NCBI GenBank assembly: GCA_024364735.1 | Contig: JAGFNQ010000857.1 | Coordinates: 552,608 to 616,607, forward strand | DNA length: 64,000 nucleotides | From: Boesenbergia rotunda | Lineage: Eukaryota; Streptophyta; Magnoliopsida; Zingiberales; Zingiberaceae | Direction: 5' to 3' | Part shown: positions 44,944 to 58,177 of the stretch, piece after piece | Position numbering within the stretch: the stretch's first letter is position 1 | Layout: the number at the start of each line of letters is the position of its first letter | The notes under the pieces: model-generated | Seen by the model: only the letters and a program-made list of their open reading frames with translations | Told to the model about the DNA's origin: nothing | Database searches by the model: none | Position numbers and translations under genes: made by a program

Positions 44944-44953
44944 CTACTCGTGC

Positions 44954-46000
44954 GGATACAAGTACATACATCACATTTTTTTCTCTTTGCTGACGTATTT
45001 TCCTTTTCTCTTATTAACCATCTCTTATCTTTTGCCGGATCATTCTACTCGATACATTCAGAATATAATTTGTACACATTCATTCTTATTGACCGAATTC
45101 ATGATCTCTTCAAATATTTTACCACTGTAGTAAATCAATGAGGTCTTCTTTATGTTTTTCATTTTAGTTTTTTTAGTTAGCATCGGAAGATATCTAACTT
45201 TTTAAACTGATTAATTTTGAAATAATCATTTCGACTTTATCGAAATTTCCTCTTGATTATCAAGATAAATTTAAAAGTACTCATAACAGTAACAATCTAA
45301 TATTGTAGATTTATCATTCCATAAAAAAATATCCTATAATGTATCTTAATTGAGAATTGAAATATTGAATCACCGTAAATGTCTGAGACATTGAAGGAGC
45401 GCCCTTTCTTTTTCACTTTGGACAAAGAAGAAAGTGACTCGTGATAAAAGTGATGAGTCAACTAATGGCTTCAATCTATCCAGTTAACATAGAGTCATGC
45501 TTCAATTGAATCAATCCCAAATTCCTTTCATTTTTTTCCAGCAGCTTTACCTGTGTTCTTGTCAGGCATCCCCTACACTGAACTTTCACTGTCTCTTTTT
45601 TCCTTCAGAAATCAAAGAAGAAAAAAAAAATCAGCAGGGACACAAGTGACCCACAAGAATAGATTTTTGTTCTTTCAGACTGAAGAAAACACCAATAATA
45701 CACAACCAAAAAAGAAAGGAAAAAAATAAAAGTGCATCAGGGAATCAAGGTGGCAGATAGTGAAACATGCAGACACTACAAATCAAACTACCAATTTGAC
45801 TGCATCATTTAATCTTCACGTCTCTGCTAATTATCTCCAAAAATTACATTAAGAGGCTTAACTTAAGAGATAAGCATCTGGTGACAAATTTAAAAAAAAA
45901 AATCTTCTTCTTAATGGCAGGTTTTTTCTGCTGGAGGAGTAAGAGTTTTTTATATATTAAAATAAATTTAAGAAAGATTGAAATGCCTTTTAGTTTTTTC
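44954..46000. other. Gene-free AT-rich DNA
   Basis: No gene or element border recognised. Confidence 0.5.
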
Positions 46001-47350
46001 GGTAGTTTATCAAATCAGACATAGATTTTTAAATTTATCAAAAGACATACTATACTTTACTTTGATATTCATCAAAGAGTGCATTCAATTATATACTCTT
46101 TTCATTTTTCGTCTATACAAATCCAACATTTTCTCTTTTCTCTATATATTTTTACTCTCTTCTCTTTCCTCTCTTCTATGCGTGCAAAACCTCCTCTCTT
46201 TTCTCTCTCTTCTATTTCCTCTCTTTATCTCTTCTATTTCCTCTCTTTACGTATATGGATGCATTCATAATGTAGGCCAACAATGTTTAAAGTTTAGTTA
46301 ATTTTTTTTGACAATATTTTAATAGATTCAAAAAATAAAAATAAATAATGAATAACATATTTGAACTCTTTATCATCTTAAAAATTTACAAAAATAAAAT
46401 GAGAACAATTAGAACTCTCTAGGCCTATTAATGAATTTTGATAAAGAAGAACAAGTAAAAATCCCCGTTAGACATGATATGATTCCATTTTAGATCTAAT
46501 ATGAGATTTTTTTTTTCGATTTTTTCTTATTATATTTTAACACATCTGGAGAAGTCGAAATAAATAATGAATAACATATTTGAATCTCATTCAATCTCAA
46601 AATTCTACAGAAACTGAAATCGGTGCAATCGGAGCTCTCTAGGTTTATTAATGAGTTTCGATAAGGAAAAATCGACAAAACCCACATTAATTTGATATGG
46701 AATCATATGAGGCTCAACGTACACTTGATATAAATAATTCATATCAGATCCAACATAGGTTTTTGGTGATTTTTCTTATTATATTTTAATTCCTTCAAAG
46801 AAATCGAAAAAATAATAGTTAGCATATTTGAACTCCTTACAACCTCAGAAATTTATAAGTACTGAAATAGATGCAATCAAAGCTCTCAAGATTCATTAGT
46901 GGATTTCAATCGAAACTCATTTATAGAGTTAGAGAGCTTCGATTACACTCATTTTAGTTTCTGTAAATTTCTGAGATTGTAAACAGTTTAAATATGATAT
47001 CCATTATTTATTTTAGCTTCTTCCAAGATATTAAAATATTATCCAAAAAATGAATAAACCCTAAACGTCGTTGGTCTGATATAATTTGCAAATTAAATTT
47101 ATGTTATGCATGCATACAAAAAAGAGATAAAGAGAAGAGAGAGTAGGATAAAGAAGATAGATTGTATACCTAGGAGAGGGGATAGAAAAAAAATAGAAAT
47201 AAATAATGTAAAGAAAAGAAAAAAATAAACTTATCAAGAGGGATAAAAAAAAAGAAAACGTATATAATTAAATATGTCCTTTAAATACTAAAGTGCACGT
47301 TTTTTAATAAATTTCAAAATTTACGTGTATAATTTAATAATTTGTCATAA
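46001..47350. mobile_element. Fold-back element with internal 240-bp tandem repeats
   Basis: The left end (tttatcaaatcagacatag ... atcaaagagtgcattcaattatatac, then a C/T-rich tract) is mirrored in reverse complement at the right end (gaaaacgtatataattaaa ... ttaataatttgtc, with a matching A/G-rich tract). Between them, three ~240-bp units begin near 46310, 46550 and 46795 (aataatgaataacatatttgaact), followed by a partial inverted one (46920-47060). No gene. The target-site duplication is not resolved. Confidence 0.7.
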
Positions 47351-48600
47351 TTTTTTAGTTGCAATTTACGTTGACATGTGATTTGTCCTATGATTTTTTT
47401 TTTGGGGAACAGAATAAATTGAAAAGCATGGACAGTTCATAAATTCAGTGTTCTGAACAATAATTCATTAAAAAAATTATCCATTAATTTATCCCATCTA
47501 AAATTTAAATTTTTAAATATTTGAGCAGGGCATGCTCAATTAATAAAGCAATAAATGAACTTGGCAGGTATGTTAATGGGCTGGTCCTTGTGTACGAGCG
47601 GAACTATCATAATGGGCCGGATGGGTTGGCACGGTCTAATATATTAACCTGTTTCTACGGCTTGATACGGGCTCGAGCTTAGAAGTCATGCGCCCATTTT
47701 TTATTTATTAAATATAAGAAATATTAAAATATAAGGGGAAAAAAAGAGAAAATAAAAAATTTCTAGAAATATTTTTGCTATAGGGCTGAATCGCCTGCAC
47801 TCAATACAACTCGCAAACTGAGTCAACCTACCATGACTCAAATCTAATCAAAGCATGTTGAGCATGATCTAAACTAAGTTCGGTTCATTGTTGGTCTTAC
47901 TTGATTGCCACCACTGGATATTTTTAACCACACTTGAGTTAGACTAGGATTACTATAGTCTATCCGACCTAGGTCTTGCCCAACCTATAAGTTTGGTCGC
48001 GCTAGACATGCCTTGTGTTGGACACAACTTGTGACTTTAGATCAAATCAGACATGACTCCATGACTTCAGGTTACCATCCAGCATGGGCTCAACTATGGT
48101 TTAGTTATTGCTTGGCCAAGCCCACTTATTTTTAAAAATGTATATAGTTAAATATATATTTTATAAATTTTATACTTATATATTATAGTTATTGTAGTAA
48201 ATATTTTTAGATGTCATTAGTCTATAAGTTAAAATTGAACCGAATTTAATTAAAAATTGACCATTTTACAGTCTACAATCAAAATTTTTTTTTCAATTTA
48301 ATTGATAGGTTTGGGTGTAGACATGCCACCTAAAGAGTGCCCATTGGAATATGTTCGCTCGGACCTATGTATTTGGCTTTCAGTTGTTTGGTGGTGGTTT
48401 AACGTCAGAAGTTCTTCGACAGCTCTCTTTCCACCTGCACGATATGTATCTAATTCCCACTAGATGATTTACGTAGGGATGTTATCATAGATAATTTTAG
48501 AATCGATTCTCATTAAATATGGAATGCTCCCTTAGTTGCTTCATTTCCTCCTGCATATGCTTTTGTTATTGCAAAGTTTTTCGTGATTTATTCCATTCCA
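47351..48600. other. Gene-free AT-rich DNA
   Basis: No gene or repeat structure recognised. Confidence 0.5.
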
Positions 48601-48811
48601 GAAAGGAAATCTGTAAAGGAATCAAATATTCGTAAACAAACTTGATGTTCGACTTGGTAAGAGTTTATTTATCTTCGATCAATACATATAAGATCAATTA
48701 GACAAATAAACTTGAACAACTCGTTAAGTTAAACAAACAAGCTTGAACACATATGTATTCAACTTGTTAATGTTCGTGAACAATATTCATGAACAATGTT
48801 TATGAACAATG
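48601..48811. repeat. GTTCATGAACAAT/AAGCTTGAAC repeat DNA, left part of a split tract
   Basis: Tandem gttcatgaacaat motifs run up to 48811 and resume at 61956, showing that the 13-kb nest was inserted into one continuous tract. Confidence 0.75.
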
Positions 48812-49217
48812 TGTAGGACCGTTAGTAGGCCGATAAGAGGGGAGTTAATTGCCCAGCGAGTTAGAATTAATCTTTTATAAATTCTTACAAAGATGAACGT
48901 TAGTTGCAGAGTTAATTAAAAATATATAAGTAATCAAAACAAACTAGTAAAAGACAAAAAAAAAGTTTACTTAGTTGCAACCAGTGTGGTTGCTAAACCA
49001 AGACAATTGAAAGCTCCACTATCAAAATCTCCTTCGTTTGTAGCTGGAGTAGTATCTTACAAACTTTGAACAGTACAGGAAAAAGCTAGAAAAATATAGT
49101 ACAAGGGTTGATTTGGAAACCTAGCTTCTAGGACTATTTATAGCCCGAAAATCAAGTTATCGTTGACTTGAGGTGCCTCAAATGTGATTGAGATGCCTCA
49201 GATTGGATAGAATTTTA

Positions 49218-50199
49218 TGTTGAGACCGATGACACGGCAAGAGGGGGTGAATAGCTCAATTCCCCCAAGTCGATCGATTCTTCCTACACGGTTAGTGTGC
49301 AAGCGTAAATGCAAACTATAATTAAGAACAATGCTAACACTTAACCTCTTACGTGGTTCGGAGATTACTTGCTCCTACTCCACAGCGTGTCCTTGAGGTG
49401 GACGAACTCTTGATCCTTCGGTGGACCCGGTCCCAAAGCTGCACGTAAAAATTTAAAATTTTACGAACTCGTATCCTTGTCGATATGCACCCGGTCCCAA
49501 CATAGGCTGCTCGAGATGAGATCATCTGTTGCTTAGCGGAGAAACAAAAGGAACGAGAGATGTAGTGTTAAAAAAAAAGGCTTGTGCTCTTGAGTTCCTG
49601 CGTTTTGTTTTTGCTCCAGATTAAGCTTGCTGTTCTTGAGTTCTTCAATCATTCTGAGCAAGCTATTGAGAAGCAATCATCATACTTGAGCGCTTGAAGG
49701 AGAAAACAAGAGGCTTGGAGTCCGACAGTGGGAAGACACGTAGAAGGGTTCTGCGTGAGATCGCCACTGTGTGGAGCTCAGGGAAGCTTGCTGTGTTTTT
49801 GTCCTTGCTAAGTGGTTGAGTAAGATCCTTCTTGTTGTTTCTTTGTGCTCATTCTATATCATTGTTTGAAACACACTGTGGGGAGGTTTCTCCACCGAGA
49901 AGGAGGTTGCTTCATATCCGGTGATCACCGGGGCTTGATCTGCCGACGATCAAGGGATCGCCCACCTTAAGGGTACGCCAAGGAGTAGGGACAAGTTATC
50001 CCCGAACCTTGTAAAATCTCCTTGTTAGCGATCTTGCTAATCTTGCTAGTTAGGTTTTGGTTTTAGTTTCTGCAAGTTTTGTTTTCCCATACTTCCGTTG
50101 TGCTATTAATAACTTCATGTGCAGAAATTTGATAACTCTTCTAGGAAGAAGTGATTGGCTATATTCACCCCCCCCTCTCTAGACATCTCGTTCCCAACA
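49218..50199. mobile_element. Mixed LTR fragments at the left edge of the nest
   Basis: 49218 onward (tgttgag...cggcaagagggggtgaat) is a minus-oriented LTR end. 49436-49502 ends ...tgcacccggtcccaaca, matching in reverse the start of the copia LTR at 55766. 49503-50199 is a plus-oriented Sirevirus-like LTR end (ctccaccgagaaggagg ... attcaccccccc ... ttcccaaca). No coding sequence. Exact joins are uncertain. Confidence 0.6.
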
Positions 50200-50695
50200 T
50201 CCATGACCAAGATGACTTGAACACCGCAAGTCAAAGGAACATCACACTTAAGCTGCAGTAAGAACTTCATTGACATATCTATATGTAGATTACCATATGA
50301 AGTTTTATAGTCAGCCACTCCAATGAACTAGTTCCCTTAACTAGCATTCATGTTTATCTCCGGACATCCCAATGTCTCCAGCCAGTGAGAATCAGCTGAT
50401 TAGAGAATAACTCATGCTAGTCTCAACAGAATTGATAGTGTCCATATTTATCAATTCATCGACTAGGGACAATTTCAATACTTCACAATTGCACATGTAG
50501 AGATAATCACTAGTTGTGAATTCATCACAAATTCTCTCATGCTGTGAATTGTATTGCGGACATTCAGTAAATGAGTTTAAGATCTCAATCAAATACACAA
50601 ATATGTATACTCAAATAGTGAATATTCATTTATTAAAATAAATGATTACAATCATAAGGCGATTGTCTTAGGACACTTTTCTCACAATACTAACA
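50200..50695 (-). repeat. Truncated 3' LTR of the copia element
   Basis: It aligns without length change to 57682-58177 and lacks the first ~1.9 kb present in the other LTR (plus-strand sense). It ends ...ctaaca, followed by aactcccac, which on the minus strand is the purine tract gtgggagtt before TGTTAG. Confidence 0.93.
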
Positions 50696-50709
50696 AACTC
50701 CCACATGGC

Positions 50710-53700
50710 CTAATGCCAATCGCTACGGTATCCAATACCACAAGCTCTAACATGACCCTCAAACTTGCTTTGAGGCAAGGCCTTAGTTAAAGGATCCGCT
50801 AAATTCCTTTCAGTGGGAATTTTCTCAATTTGTATATCATTCCTACTTATAATCTCTCTGATCAGATGATAGCGGCGAAGCACATGTTTGGATCGCTGAT
50901 GAGACCTTGGTTCCTTTGCTTGTGCAATAGCTCCATTGTTGTCGCAGTAAACCGGCACTGCTTCATCAATGGTTGGAACCACACCAAGTTCTGAGACAAA
51001 CTTCTTGATCCAGACTGCTTCCTTTGCTGCTTCCGAAGCTGCAATATATTCCGCTTCCGTGGTAGAATCCGCTACAGTGTCTTGTTTGGAACTCTTCCAA
51101 CTTATTGCACCTCCATTCAAAATAAATACGTATCCGGACTGAGATTTGGAGTCATCCTTATCTGTCTGGAAACTGGCATCTGTATACCCACGTATTACCA
51201 TATCACCTTCTCCATATATTAGGAACACATCCTTAGTTCTTCTTAAGTACTTGAGGATTGTCTTGACAGCCGCCCAATGATCCATTCCTGGATTAGACTA
51301 GTATCTGCTTGTGACGCTCAAAGTATACGATACATCGAGCCTAGTACATAACATAGCATACATGATAGATCCTATCGCGGATGCATAAGGAATCTTATTC
51401 ATGCAAATCCTCTCGTCTTCTGTGCGCGGGCACATAGACTTTGAAAGGTTGATCCCATGCCTGATGGGAAGGTAACCTTTCTTGGATTCCGACATGCTAA
51501 ACCTTTTTAGCACTCGGTCTATATATGTAGACTGCGAAAGACCAAGCAACCATTTTGATCTATCTCTATAGATTTTAATCCCAAGGATATAGGTTGCTTC
51601 TCCCAGGTCTTTCATGGAGAAAGTTTTGGACAACCAAATTTTAACCGACTGTAAGACTGATATATCATTTCCTATAAGTAATATGTCATCGACATATAAC
51701 ACTAGAAATACGACTGCACTCCCACTAACCTTCTTGTATACACAAGGTTCGTCAGGATTTTGTGAGAAATCAAACTCTTTGATTGTCTCATCAAAACGAA
51801 TGTTCCAGCTCCTGGATGCTTGCTTTAGTCCATATATGGATCGTCGAAGTTTGCATACTTTGGTTTTATCAACTGATGTGAAACCTTCAGGTTGTATCTT
51901 GTATACATCCTCAAGCAGGTTTCCATTAAGGAAAGCTGTTTTCACATCCATTTGCTATATCTCATAATCATAATGAGCTGCTATGGCCAGGAGCATCCGA
52001 ATGGATTTAAGCATAGCTACTGGCGAATAGGTTTCGTCATAATCAATTCCTTGTTTCTGACGATATCCTTTTGCCACTAATCTAGCCTTAAAGGTAACAA
52101 CATTACCTTCCATGTCGGTTTTCTTCTTAAAACCCCACTTGCACCCTATGGGCTTAATCCCTTCAGGTGGGTTAACCAAGTCCCATACTTGATTTTCGTA
52201 CATGGAATCCATTTTCGACTTCATGGCTTCAAGTCATTTGTCCCTTTCTGAACTTTTCAGAACATCATCATAACTGATAGGTTCGTCATCGCTAATGAGT
52301 AACACGTCGTTCGATTCACTTACGAGAAATCCGTATCTCTCTGGAATATTACGTGCCCTGTCAGATCTACGAAGAAGTGGTGTTGTTTTAGGTTCAACTG
52401 ATAGCTCATCATTATGAGTTATTGGTTGTGGGTCTAGACTAGGTGTCTCTGTAATGTCTATTCGAGTTTCTTGAACTTCTTCAAGTTCAATACTACTCCC
52501 ACTGTCTTCTTGTAAAAGAAATTCTTTTTCCAGAAATACAGCATGCCTTGAAACAAACACCTTTTGTTTCAAGGGATGAAAGAATTGATAACCCTTTGTT
52601 TCCTTAGGGTATCCAATAAATAGACATTTATCAGAATTAGCATCCAATTTGTCTGATACAGTCCGCTTCACATAAGCAGGACAACCCCATATCTTAAGGT
52701 GAGTTAAGTGAGGTTTCTTACTATTCCACGTCTCATATGGAGTAGTAAAGACTACCTTGGTCGGGACTTTGTTTAGCAAGTAAATAGTTGTCTTAAGCGC
52801 ATAGCCCCAAAAGGATTTTGGAAGAGTTGCATGATTCATCATAGATCTAACCATGTCCATCAAGGTTCGGTTACGCCTCTCAGATACACCATTATGCTGT
52901 GGTGTATACAGCGGAGTCCATTGAGACAATATCCCATTGTCCCTAAGATAATCTTGAAACTCTTGACTTAAGTATTCACCACCCCGATCGGATCGAAGTA
53001 TCTTAATACTTTTGTCAAGTTGTTTCTCTACTTCATTTCTGAACTCTTTGAATTTCTTAAAAGCTTCAGATTTGTGTTTCATCAAGAACACATACCCGAA
53101 TCGTGAGTGATCATCGATAAAGGTAATGAAGTAGCTATAGCCTCCTTGTGCAAGAGTTGACATTGGTCCACATACATCAGTATGTATTAGACCAAGCAAT
53201 TCTCCCACTGGTGTACCTTTTCCGAAAAAGGGTAATTTGGCCATCTTGCCTTTTAAGCATGATTCGCATGTATCAAATGAACCGGGTTCAAATGATTCCA
53301 GAATTCCACATCGGTGTAATTTGGTCATGCGTTTCTTACTTACATGGTCAAGACGACAATGCCACGTATAGGAGTCTATTTAATTTTCTATTCGAGCACG
53401 TTCGTTACTAACTTCGATATTGAAAACGTCACCGGATAAATCTAACGTGTAGATACCATTGCATAAAGTTCCAGTCTCATAAAGAACACCATTTAATGTT
53501 ATGTAACAACAATTGTTACTAAAAGTTAAATGGTAACCCTTTTCATTCAAGTATGAAATAGATACAATGTTCTTTATTAACGAAGGAACAAAATAACAAT
53601 TATCCAATTCTAAGACAAGTCCAGTAGGGAACTTTAGCAAATATGTTCCGATGGCAATAGCAGCAATCTTTGCTTCATTTCCAACTCGCAAATTCGCTTC

Positions 53701-54009
53701 TCCCTTGACGAGTCTTCTTCTATTCCTTAGCCCTTGTATGTCATTACATATATGTGAGCTACACCCAGTATCAAGTACCCTGGTGTACGAGGAAATAGAG
53801 TGACATTTAATAACGAAGATGCCTGAAGAGGATGGGGCATCGGATGCCTTCTTCTTCAAGGACACAAGATAAACCTTGCAGTTTCTTCGCCAGTGTCCCT
53901 CCTTGCCACAGTGATGGCAAGTGTCTTTTGGTGCCTTTTCAGTCTTTTTGGTCTTAGTTAACTTATTGGTGTCCAAAATGGAACGCAAATTCAAAGAAGA
54001 CATGATCAA
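50710..54009 (-). pseudogene. Ty1/copia gag-pol polyprotein, four nonsense codons and a gag deletion
   Basis: One continuous frame runs from 54009 to 50710. It opens like gag (SSLNLRSILDTNKLT) but jumps within a few residues to the zinc knuckle CHHCGKEGHWRRNC, so most of gag (~200 residues in related elements) is missing. Then come protease (VLDTGCSSHI), integrase (CESCLKGKMAKLPF; HTDVCGPM; LRSDRGGEY; TPQHNGVSERRNRT), RT (MDVKTAFLNG; YVDDILLI) and RNase H (GYTDASF; TEAEYIA; DNNGA) to the stop at 50710. Four premature stops lie near 53374, 52231, 51952 and 51295. Each fits a single transition from the family residue (Gln or Trp codons). No frameshift was found. The element cannot make its own Gag or full Pol. 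Confidence 0.92.
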
Positions 54010-55751
54010 GTGATTATCCTAGAAATACAAATTGAGCTTATGTGAGAAGAATGATAAAGAATGCATCAACATACATTGATTAAATCCTATTTATTTTTCG
54101 AATTGAATAACCCTTTTTATCAATTCGGGAGATCGTAGGAACATCTCCAAATAGGTTGTTATCCAACCATAGATAAGAACAACCATGGCTGTGGCCATCA
54201 AGTTATTCTTAGCTATGAAGGTAGGTAGTTATACCGATTACATATCACATATATGTAACTACCACATTATGCTATCAACTAATTGAATGTTTGCATAAAT
54301 CATTGGGTTGTTAACTCATTAACAAGTATGCAACAATATACATAGCACCTAACTGCACCTCTCTTTACATCGACCTTGGCTGTGGCACAACAAATCGATG
54401 CTCCAAGCTTAAGGCTGACCCATTAATCAAGAAATAGTTTTAATATGGTTGGAGCTCATTCAACCGTTTAGTCAGGCTTGGATGTGTCCAACAACCAAAA
54501 CTAAGGATTGACCTCTGACTCCAACTATATTATTCATAAACTAATTCCATGGTTTGAACATGTTGAGGTTCAAGCCGGGCATGGATGTGTCTATCAACCC
54601 AAACGAGAAACAAAACTCCGGTTCTAACCATATTAATGGAAGGTGTTGGTCTTAATATTTTGTAAGGGGTTTTGGGTCTCATCCTTTTCTTTCTAAGCAC
54701 AATCATGACACATAATTATGTCATGTTCTAACGATTTCCTTAATAAAGTATGCATGTGGCTTAATTTATCAAGTCTCATTAATTGAATTAGGAACCGGAT
54801 TTCCTAATTCCAATTTCATACTTTATTCAAGGAATTATTTTGGGAAACAATTTCCTAAATTGTCATAATCAATTTCGGAAATAATATGTTTAAGACTTTG
54901 ATTTCTCTAAATCAAATCTTATTAAATTAAGAGACAGATTCCCTTAATTCAACCACATATTATTTTCATGAAAATCTTATTTAAGGAAATAAACTCTATA
55001 GAAAATAATTTTCCTAATTAATTTTGGAGACAATAATATGTAGGAAATCAAATAAGGAAATTATCGTTTGAGAATCACCTTAAAATTTTCCAAGATTTGA
55101 TCACATATTATATTTATGGACTAATTAATTACAACAAATTATTTTCTTTGGATGGCTCCCCGAGGCTCAGATACCCAAAAAAAAGAAATTTGTCGTAAAT
55201 CTAATTTGGCCCGCTCCCCGAGGCGTAGCCAAATTAAACTTGACAATTCTTATTCAAAATAGGAAATTAAATTACAACAAATAACTTTAATTTGGGTGGC
55301 TCCCCGAGGCACTCCCCAAAGTAAAGAATTTTGTTAATAATTTAAAACTAATTCGAATTAAATTGTCAATTAATTATCCATAAATTTGTCTAGACTTACT
55401 TGAAAGAAAGTGCCTAAAATTGTGAGCTTTCCATAATAGGTTTTCAGAATAATTGTAAGTTTCTGGTACAAAGAAAACTTACATATTTCTAAAATTGAAA
55501 AATTTCTAAAATAGGAAATTTCCAAAATTGGAAAGTTTCCAAAAATGAGAAGTTTTCACAATTATCATAAAATTTCAAAAACTAGGATATTTCAAAAGTT
55601 TGCGAAATTTCATGAGGATTTCCAAACTTTGAAATTCCTAAATCTAAAATTTATCATAACTAGAAAGTTTCCATAATTGAAAATTTTTCAAAATTTAGAT
55701 CATGACAAAGTTTTTCGCAAAACAATTATATGATTATGTCAAACACTAACC
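54010..55751 (-). other. Copia internal leader, non-coding
   Basis: An unusually long stretch between primer site and gag, without ORFs. It contains three tccccgaggc boxes (55155, 55213, 55293) and a run of short aaaatttcc(a/t)aaa-type repeats at 55480-55690. Confidence 0.6.
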
Positions 55752-55764
55752 GGCGCTGATACCA
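55752..55764 (-). promoter_or_regulatory. Primer-binding site (initiator tRNA-Met type)
   Basis: Minus-strand TGGTATCAGCGCC lies one base inside the 5' LTR end. It agrees with the usual plant copia site complementary to the 3' end of initiator tRNA-Met (TGGTATCAGAGC), except for one base. Confidence 0.85.
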
Positions 55765-56356
55765 CTGTTGGGACCGGGTGCATGTTGACATGGATGCGGG
55801 TTCGTAATTTTAAAATTTATTACATGCAACGGAACATTTAGCATAAATAATTTCTCAAATTATTTAACCACACATCTAAGCATGCAGCCTTATATTGTGT
55901 AGACATGATCATATATTCAAATTTTGCAGAAAGTAAACTAATTTACTTGTTACCTCGTGTAACTCGAAGGAAGGGACGAGATCCAACCGTAAGCGTCCCT
56001 TGGAAGCTCCGCCTCTATTCGCGTCCACGTCGAGTTTTCTTCGGGATGACTTCGCAAAGCCACGAGTTTTGTGCCGACAAGAACTACTAGATTCTCCAAA
56101 GGCACGACAAGAATACCAAGAGAGAGAGATGGGAAGACTAACCACCAAACGAAGAACGGAATCAAGATTCCGAGGAGGAAGGAGTCGCGCCCGCTTCTTC
56201 TTCTTCTCACAGCAGCTGCTTGGTGGATGAAGCTCACGGCAACAATGGGGGTTTTCTAGGCCCGGCGGCACTAGAGGAGGGAGAGGGAGAGAAGGAGAGA
56301 GAGAGGGGGTTTATTCCTAGATCTCTTAGATTAATTTCCAAGCCTTGCCTTGGTTC

Positions 56357-56366
56357 CTTTATATAG
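56357..56366 (-). promoter_or_regulatory. TATA box of the copia LTR
   Basis: Minus-strand CTATATAAAG would place the transcript start near 56330, leaving ~570 bases of R-U5 before the primer site. Confidence 0.65.
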
Positions 56367-56514
56367 TAGCCTCTCAACCGCCAAGTCTCCCTTTTATGGA
56401 ATAAATTTTCATAAGAAATTTATCATATAAATTCTTTTATGATTTATTCCATTATGCCAAGTTTTTATCATAATTTAATTTATAATAAAAACAACCATGT
56501 CTCCCTTTTCTTAT

Positions 56515-56850
56515 GGAAAGAAATTTTTTTATATAAATTTCTTTATAATGATAAATCAATCCATTATTAATTTTATAAAATAAAATAAACCAATCCATGG
56601 TTCATTTTAATTTTCATGAAAAATAAATTTCTTTATATAAATTTCTTTATCATGGTAAATCAATCCATTATTGATTTTATAAAATAAAACAAATCAATCC
56701 ATGGTTCATTTTAATTTCCATGAAAAATAAATTTCTTTATATAAATTTCTTTATCATGGTAAATCAATCCATTATTAATTTTATAAAATAAAATAAACCA
56801 ATCCATGGTTCATTTTAATTTCCATGAAAAATAAACCAACCCATGGTTTA
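56515..56850. repeat. 104-bp tandem repeat in the LTR, three units
   Basis: The block tttctttat(c/a)atg.taaatcaatccatta ... aatccatggttcattttaat...catgaaaaataaa recurs with landmarks at 56615, 56719 and 56823. Confidence 0.88.
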
Positions 56851-58177
56851 TTATAAAAAATTTATATCATCCATAATTTTATAAAACAAATCACACTTGG
56901 TTTATTTTATAAATTGAACCAAACAATTTGGTTCTCCCCTTTTGATGTGGCCGGCCAAACAAAGAGGGTGGGGACCCTCTTTGGCCGGTCAAACCCAAGC
57001 CAAACTCTTACGAATTAAACTCATTTAATTCGTCCAATAAGTCTTCAAAAGACTTAGCTATTTTATGCTTCCGATGCGTCTCTGAAAAATTCAGATTCGA
57101 CTTATCTCTCTTGATCGGAAAATCCAATTTTCAACTCGTTTTAAATCCCTCGGATTACTCGTAGTGTGTGTGACTAAATAGGCTTTCGATTTATGTTGGT
57201 CGTCTATAATCAACCAATTATAGAACGATCATGAGTGGCACCTAGTAGTACATCATGACCCCCAATTAATCGAAAGATCAACGGTTGACCTCAGAAATAA
57301 TTCTGAAGCCCTTCAGCAGCTATAATGAATCGTGCATCATTCCCTTCACCATCTTATACCCACTTGGTTCAGGACACGGTCTATGTGTGTCAGTCCCCAC
57401 TAGGCTGACTACGTCACACCTAGCCCAAGCAATGTCTTTCTCGTCCAACGGATTCTAATTACTCTCATGTATCTGAGAGATTCATACTCTGAACATGTGA
57501 TGCTTTGGACAGAGGCTTCGAGTAACAATCCGACGATAGACCTTGGGTATACATCTCCTCGCAAGGAGTGGTGAATCCTTTGTAGGATGTTCAAACATCT
57601 TCGGGCACTTCGGCTTATACCCAATCATCCTGGGTCCACACCTCCTTAGAGATGTTTGCTTAAGATGTCAAAGTATAAGTCTCCATGACCAAGATGACTT
57701 GAACACCGCAAGTCAAAGGAACATCGCACTTAAGCTGCAGTAAGAACTTCATTGACATATCTATATGTAAATTACCATATAAAGTTTTACAGTCAGTCAC
57801 TCCAATGAACTAGTTCCCTTAACTAGCATTCATGTTTATCTCCGGACATCCCAATGTCTCCAGCCAGTGAGAATCAGCTGATTAGAGAATAACCCATGCT
57901 AGTCTCAACAGAATTGATAGTATCCGTATTTATCAATTCATCGACTAGGGACAATTTCAATACTTCACAATTGCACATGTAGAGATAATCAGTAGTTGTG
58001 AATTCATCACAAATTCTCTCATACTGTGAATTGTATTGCGGGCATTCAGTAAATGAGTTTAAGATCTCAATCAAATACACAAATATGTATACTCAAATAG
58101 TGAATATTCATTTATTAAAATAAATGATTACAATCATAAGGTGATTGCCTTAGGACACTTCTCTCACAATACTAACA

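Larger units (their letters stand above)
50200..58177 (-). mobile_element. Ty1/copia retrotransposon, near-complete, defective
   Basis: On the minus strand: 5' LTR (58177-55766), tRNA-iMet-type primer site, a long leader, gag-pol (54009-50710), a short purine tract, and a truncated 3' LTR (50695-50200). The overlapping 496 bp of the two LTRs differ at about 14 positions by my reading, nearly all transitions, so the insertion is fairly young. It is inserted in a Sirevirus-like gag (sequence resumes at 58178). The left LTR is cut by older LTR debris. Confidence 0.9.
55766..58177 (-). repeat. 5' LTR of the copia element (2.41 kb)
   Basis: On the plus strand it reads TGTTGGGACC...CTAACA. A minus-strand TATA box lies at 56357-56366. 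It contains a 104-bp triplicated segment. ORFs here on either strand are not convincing genes. Confidence 0.9.
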
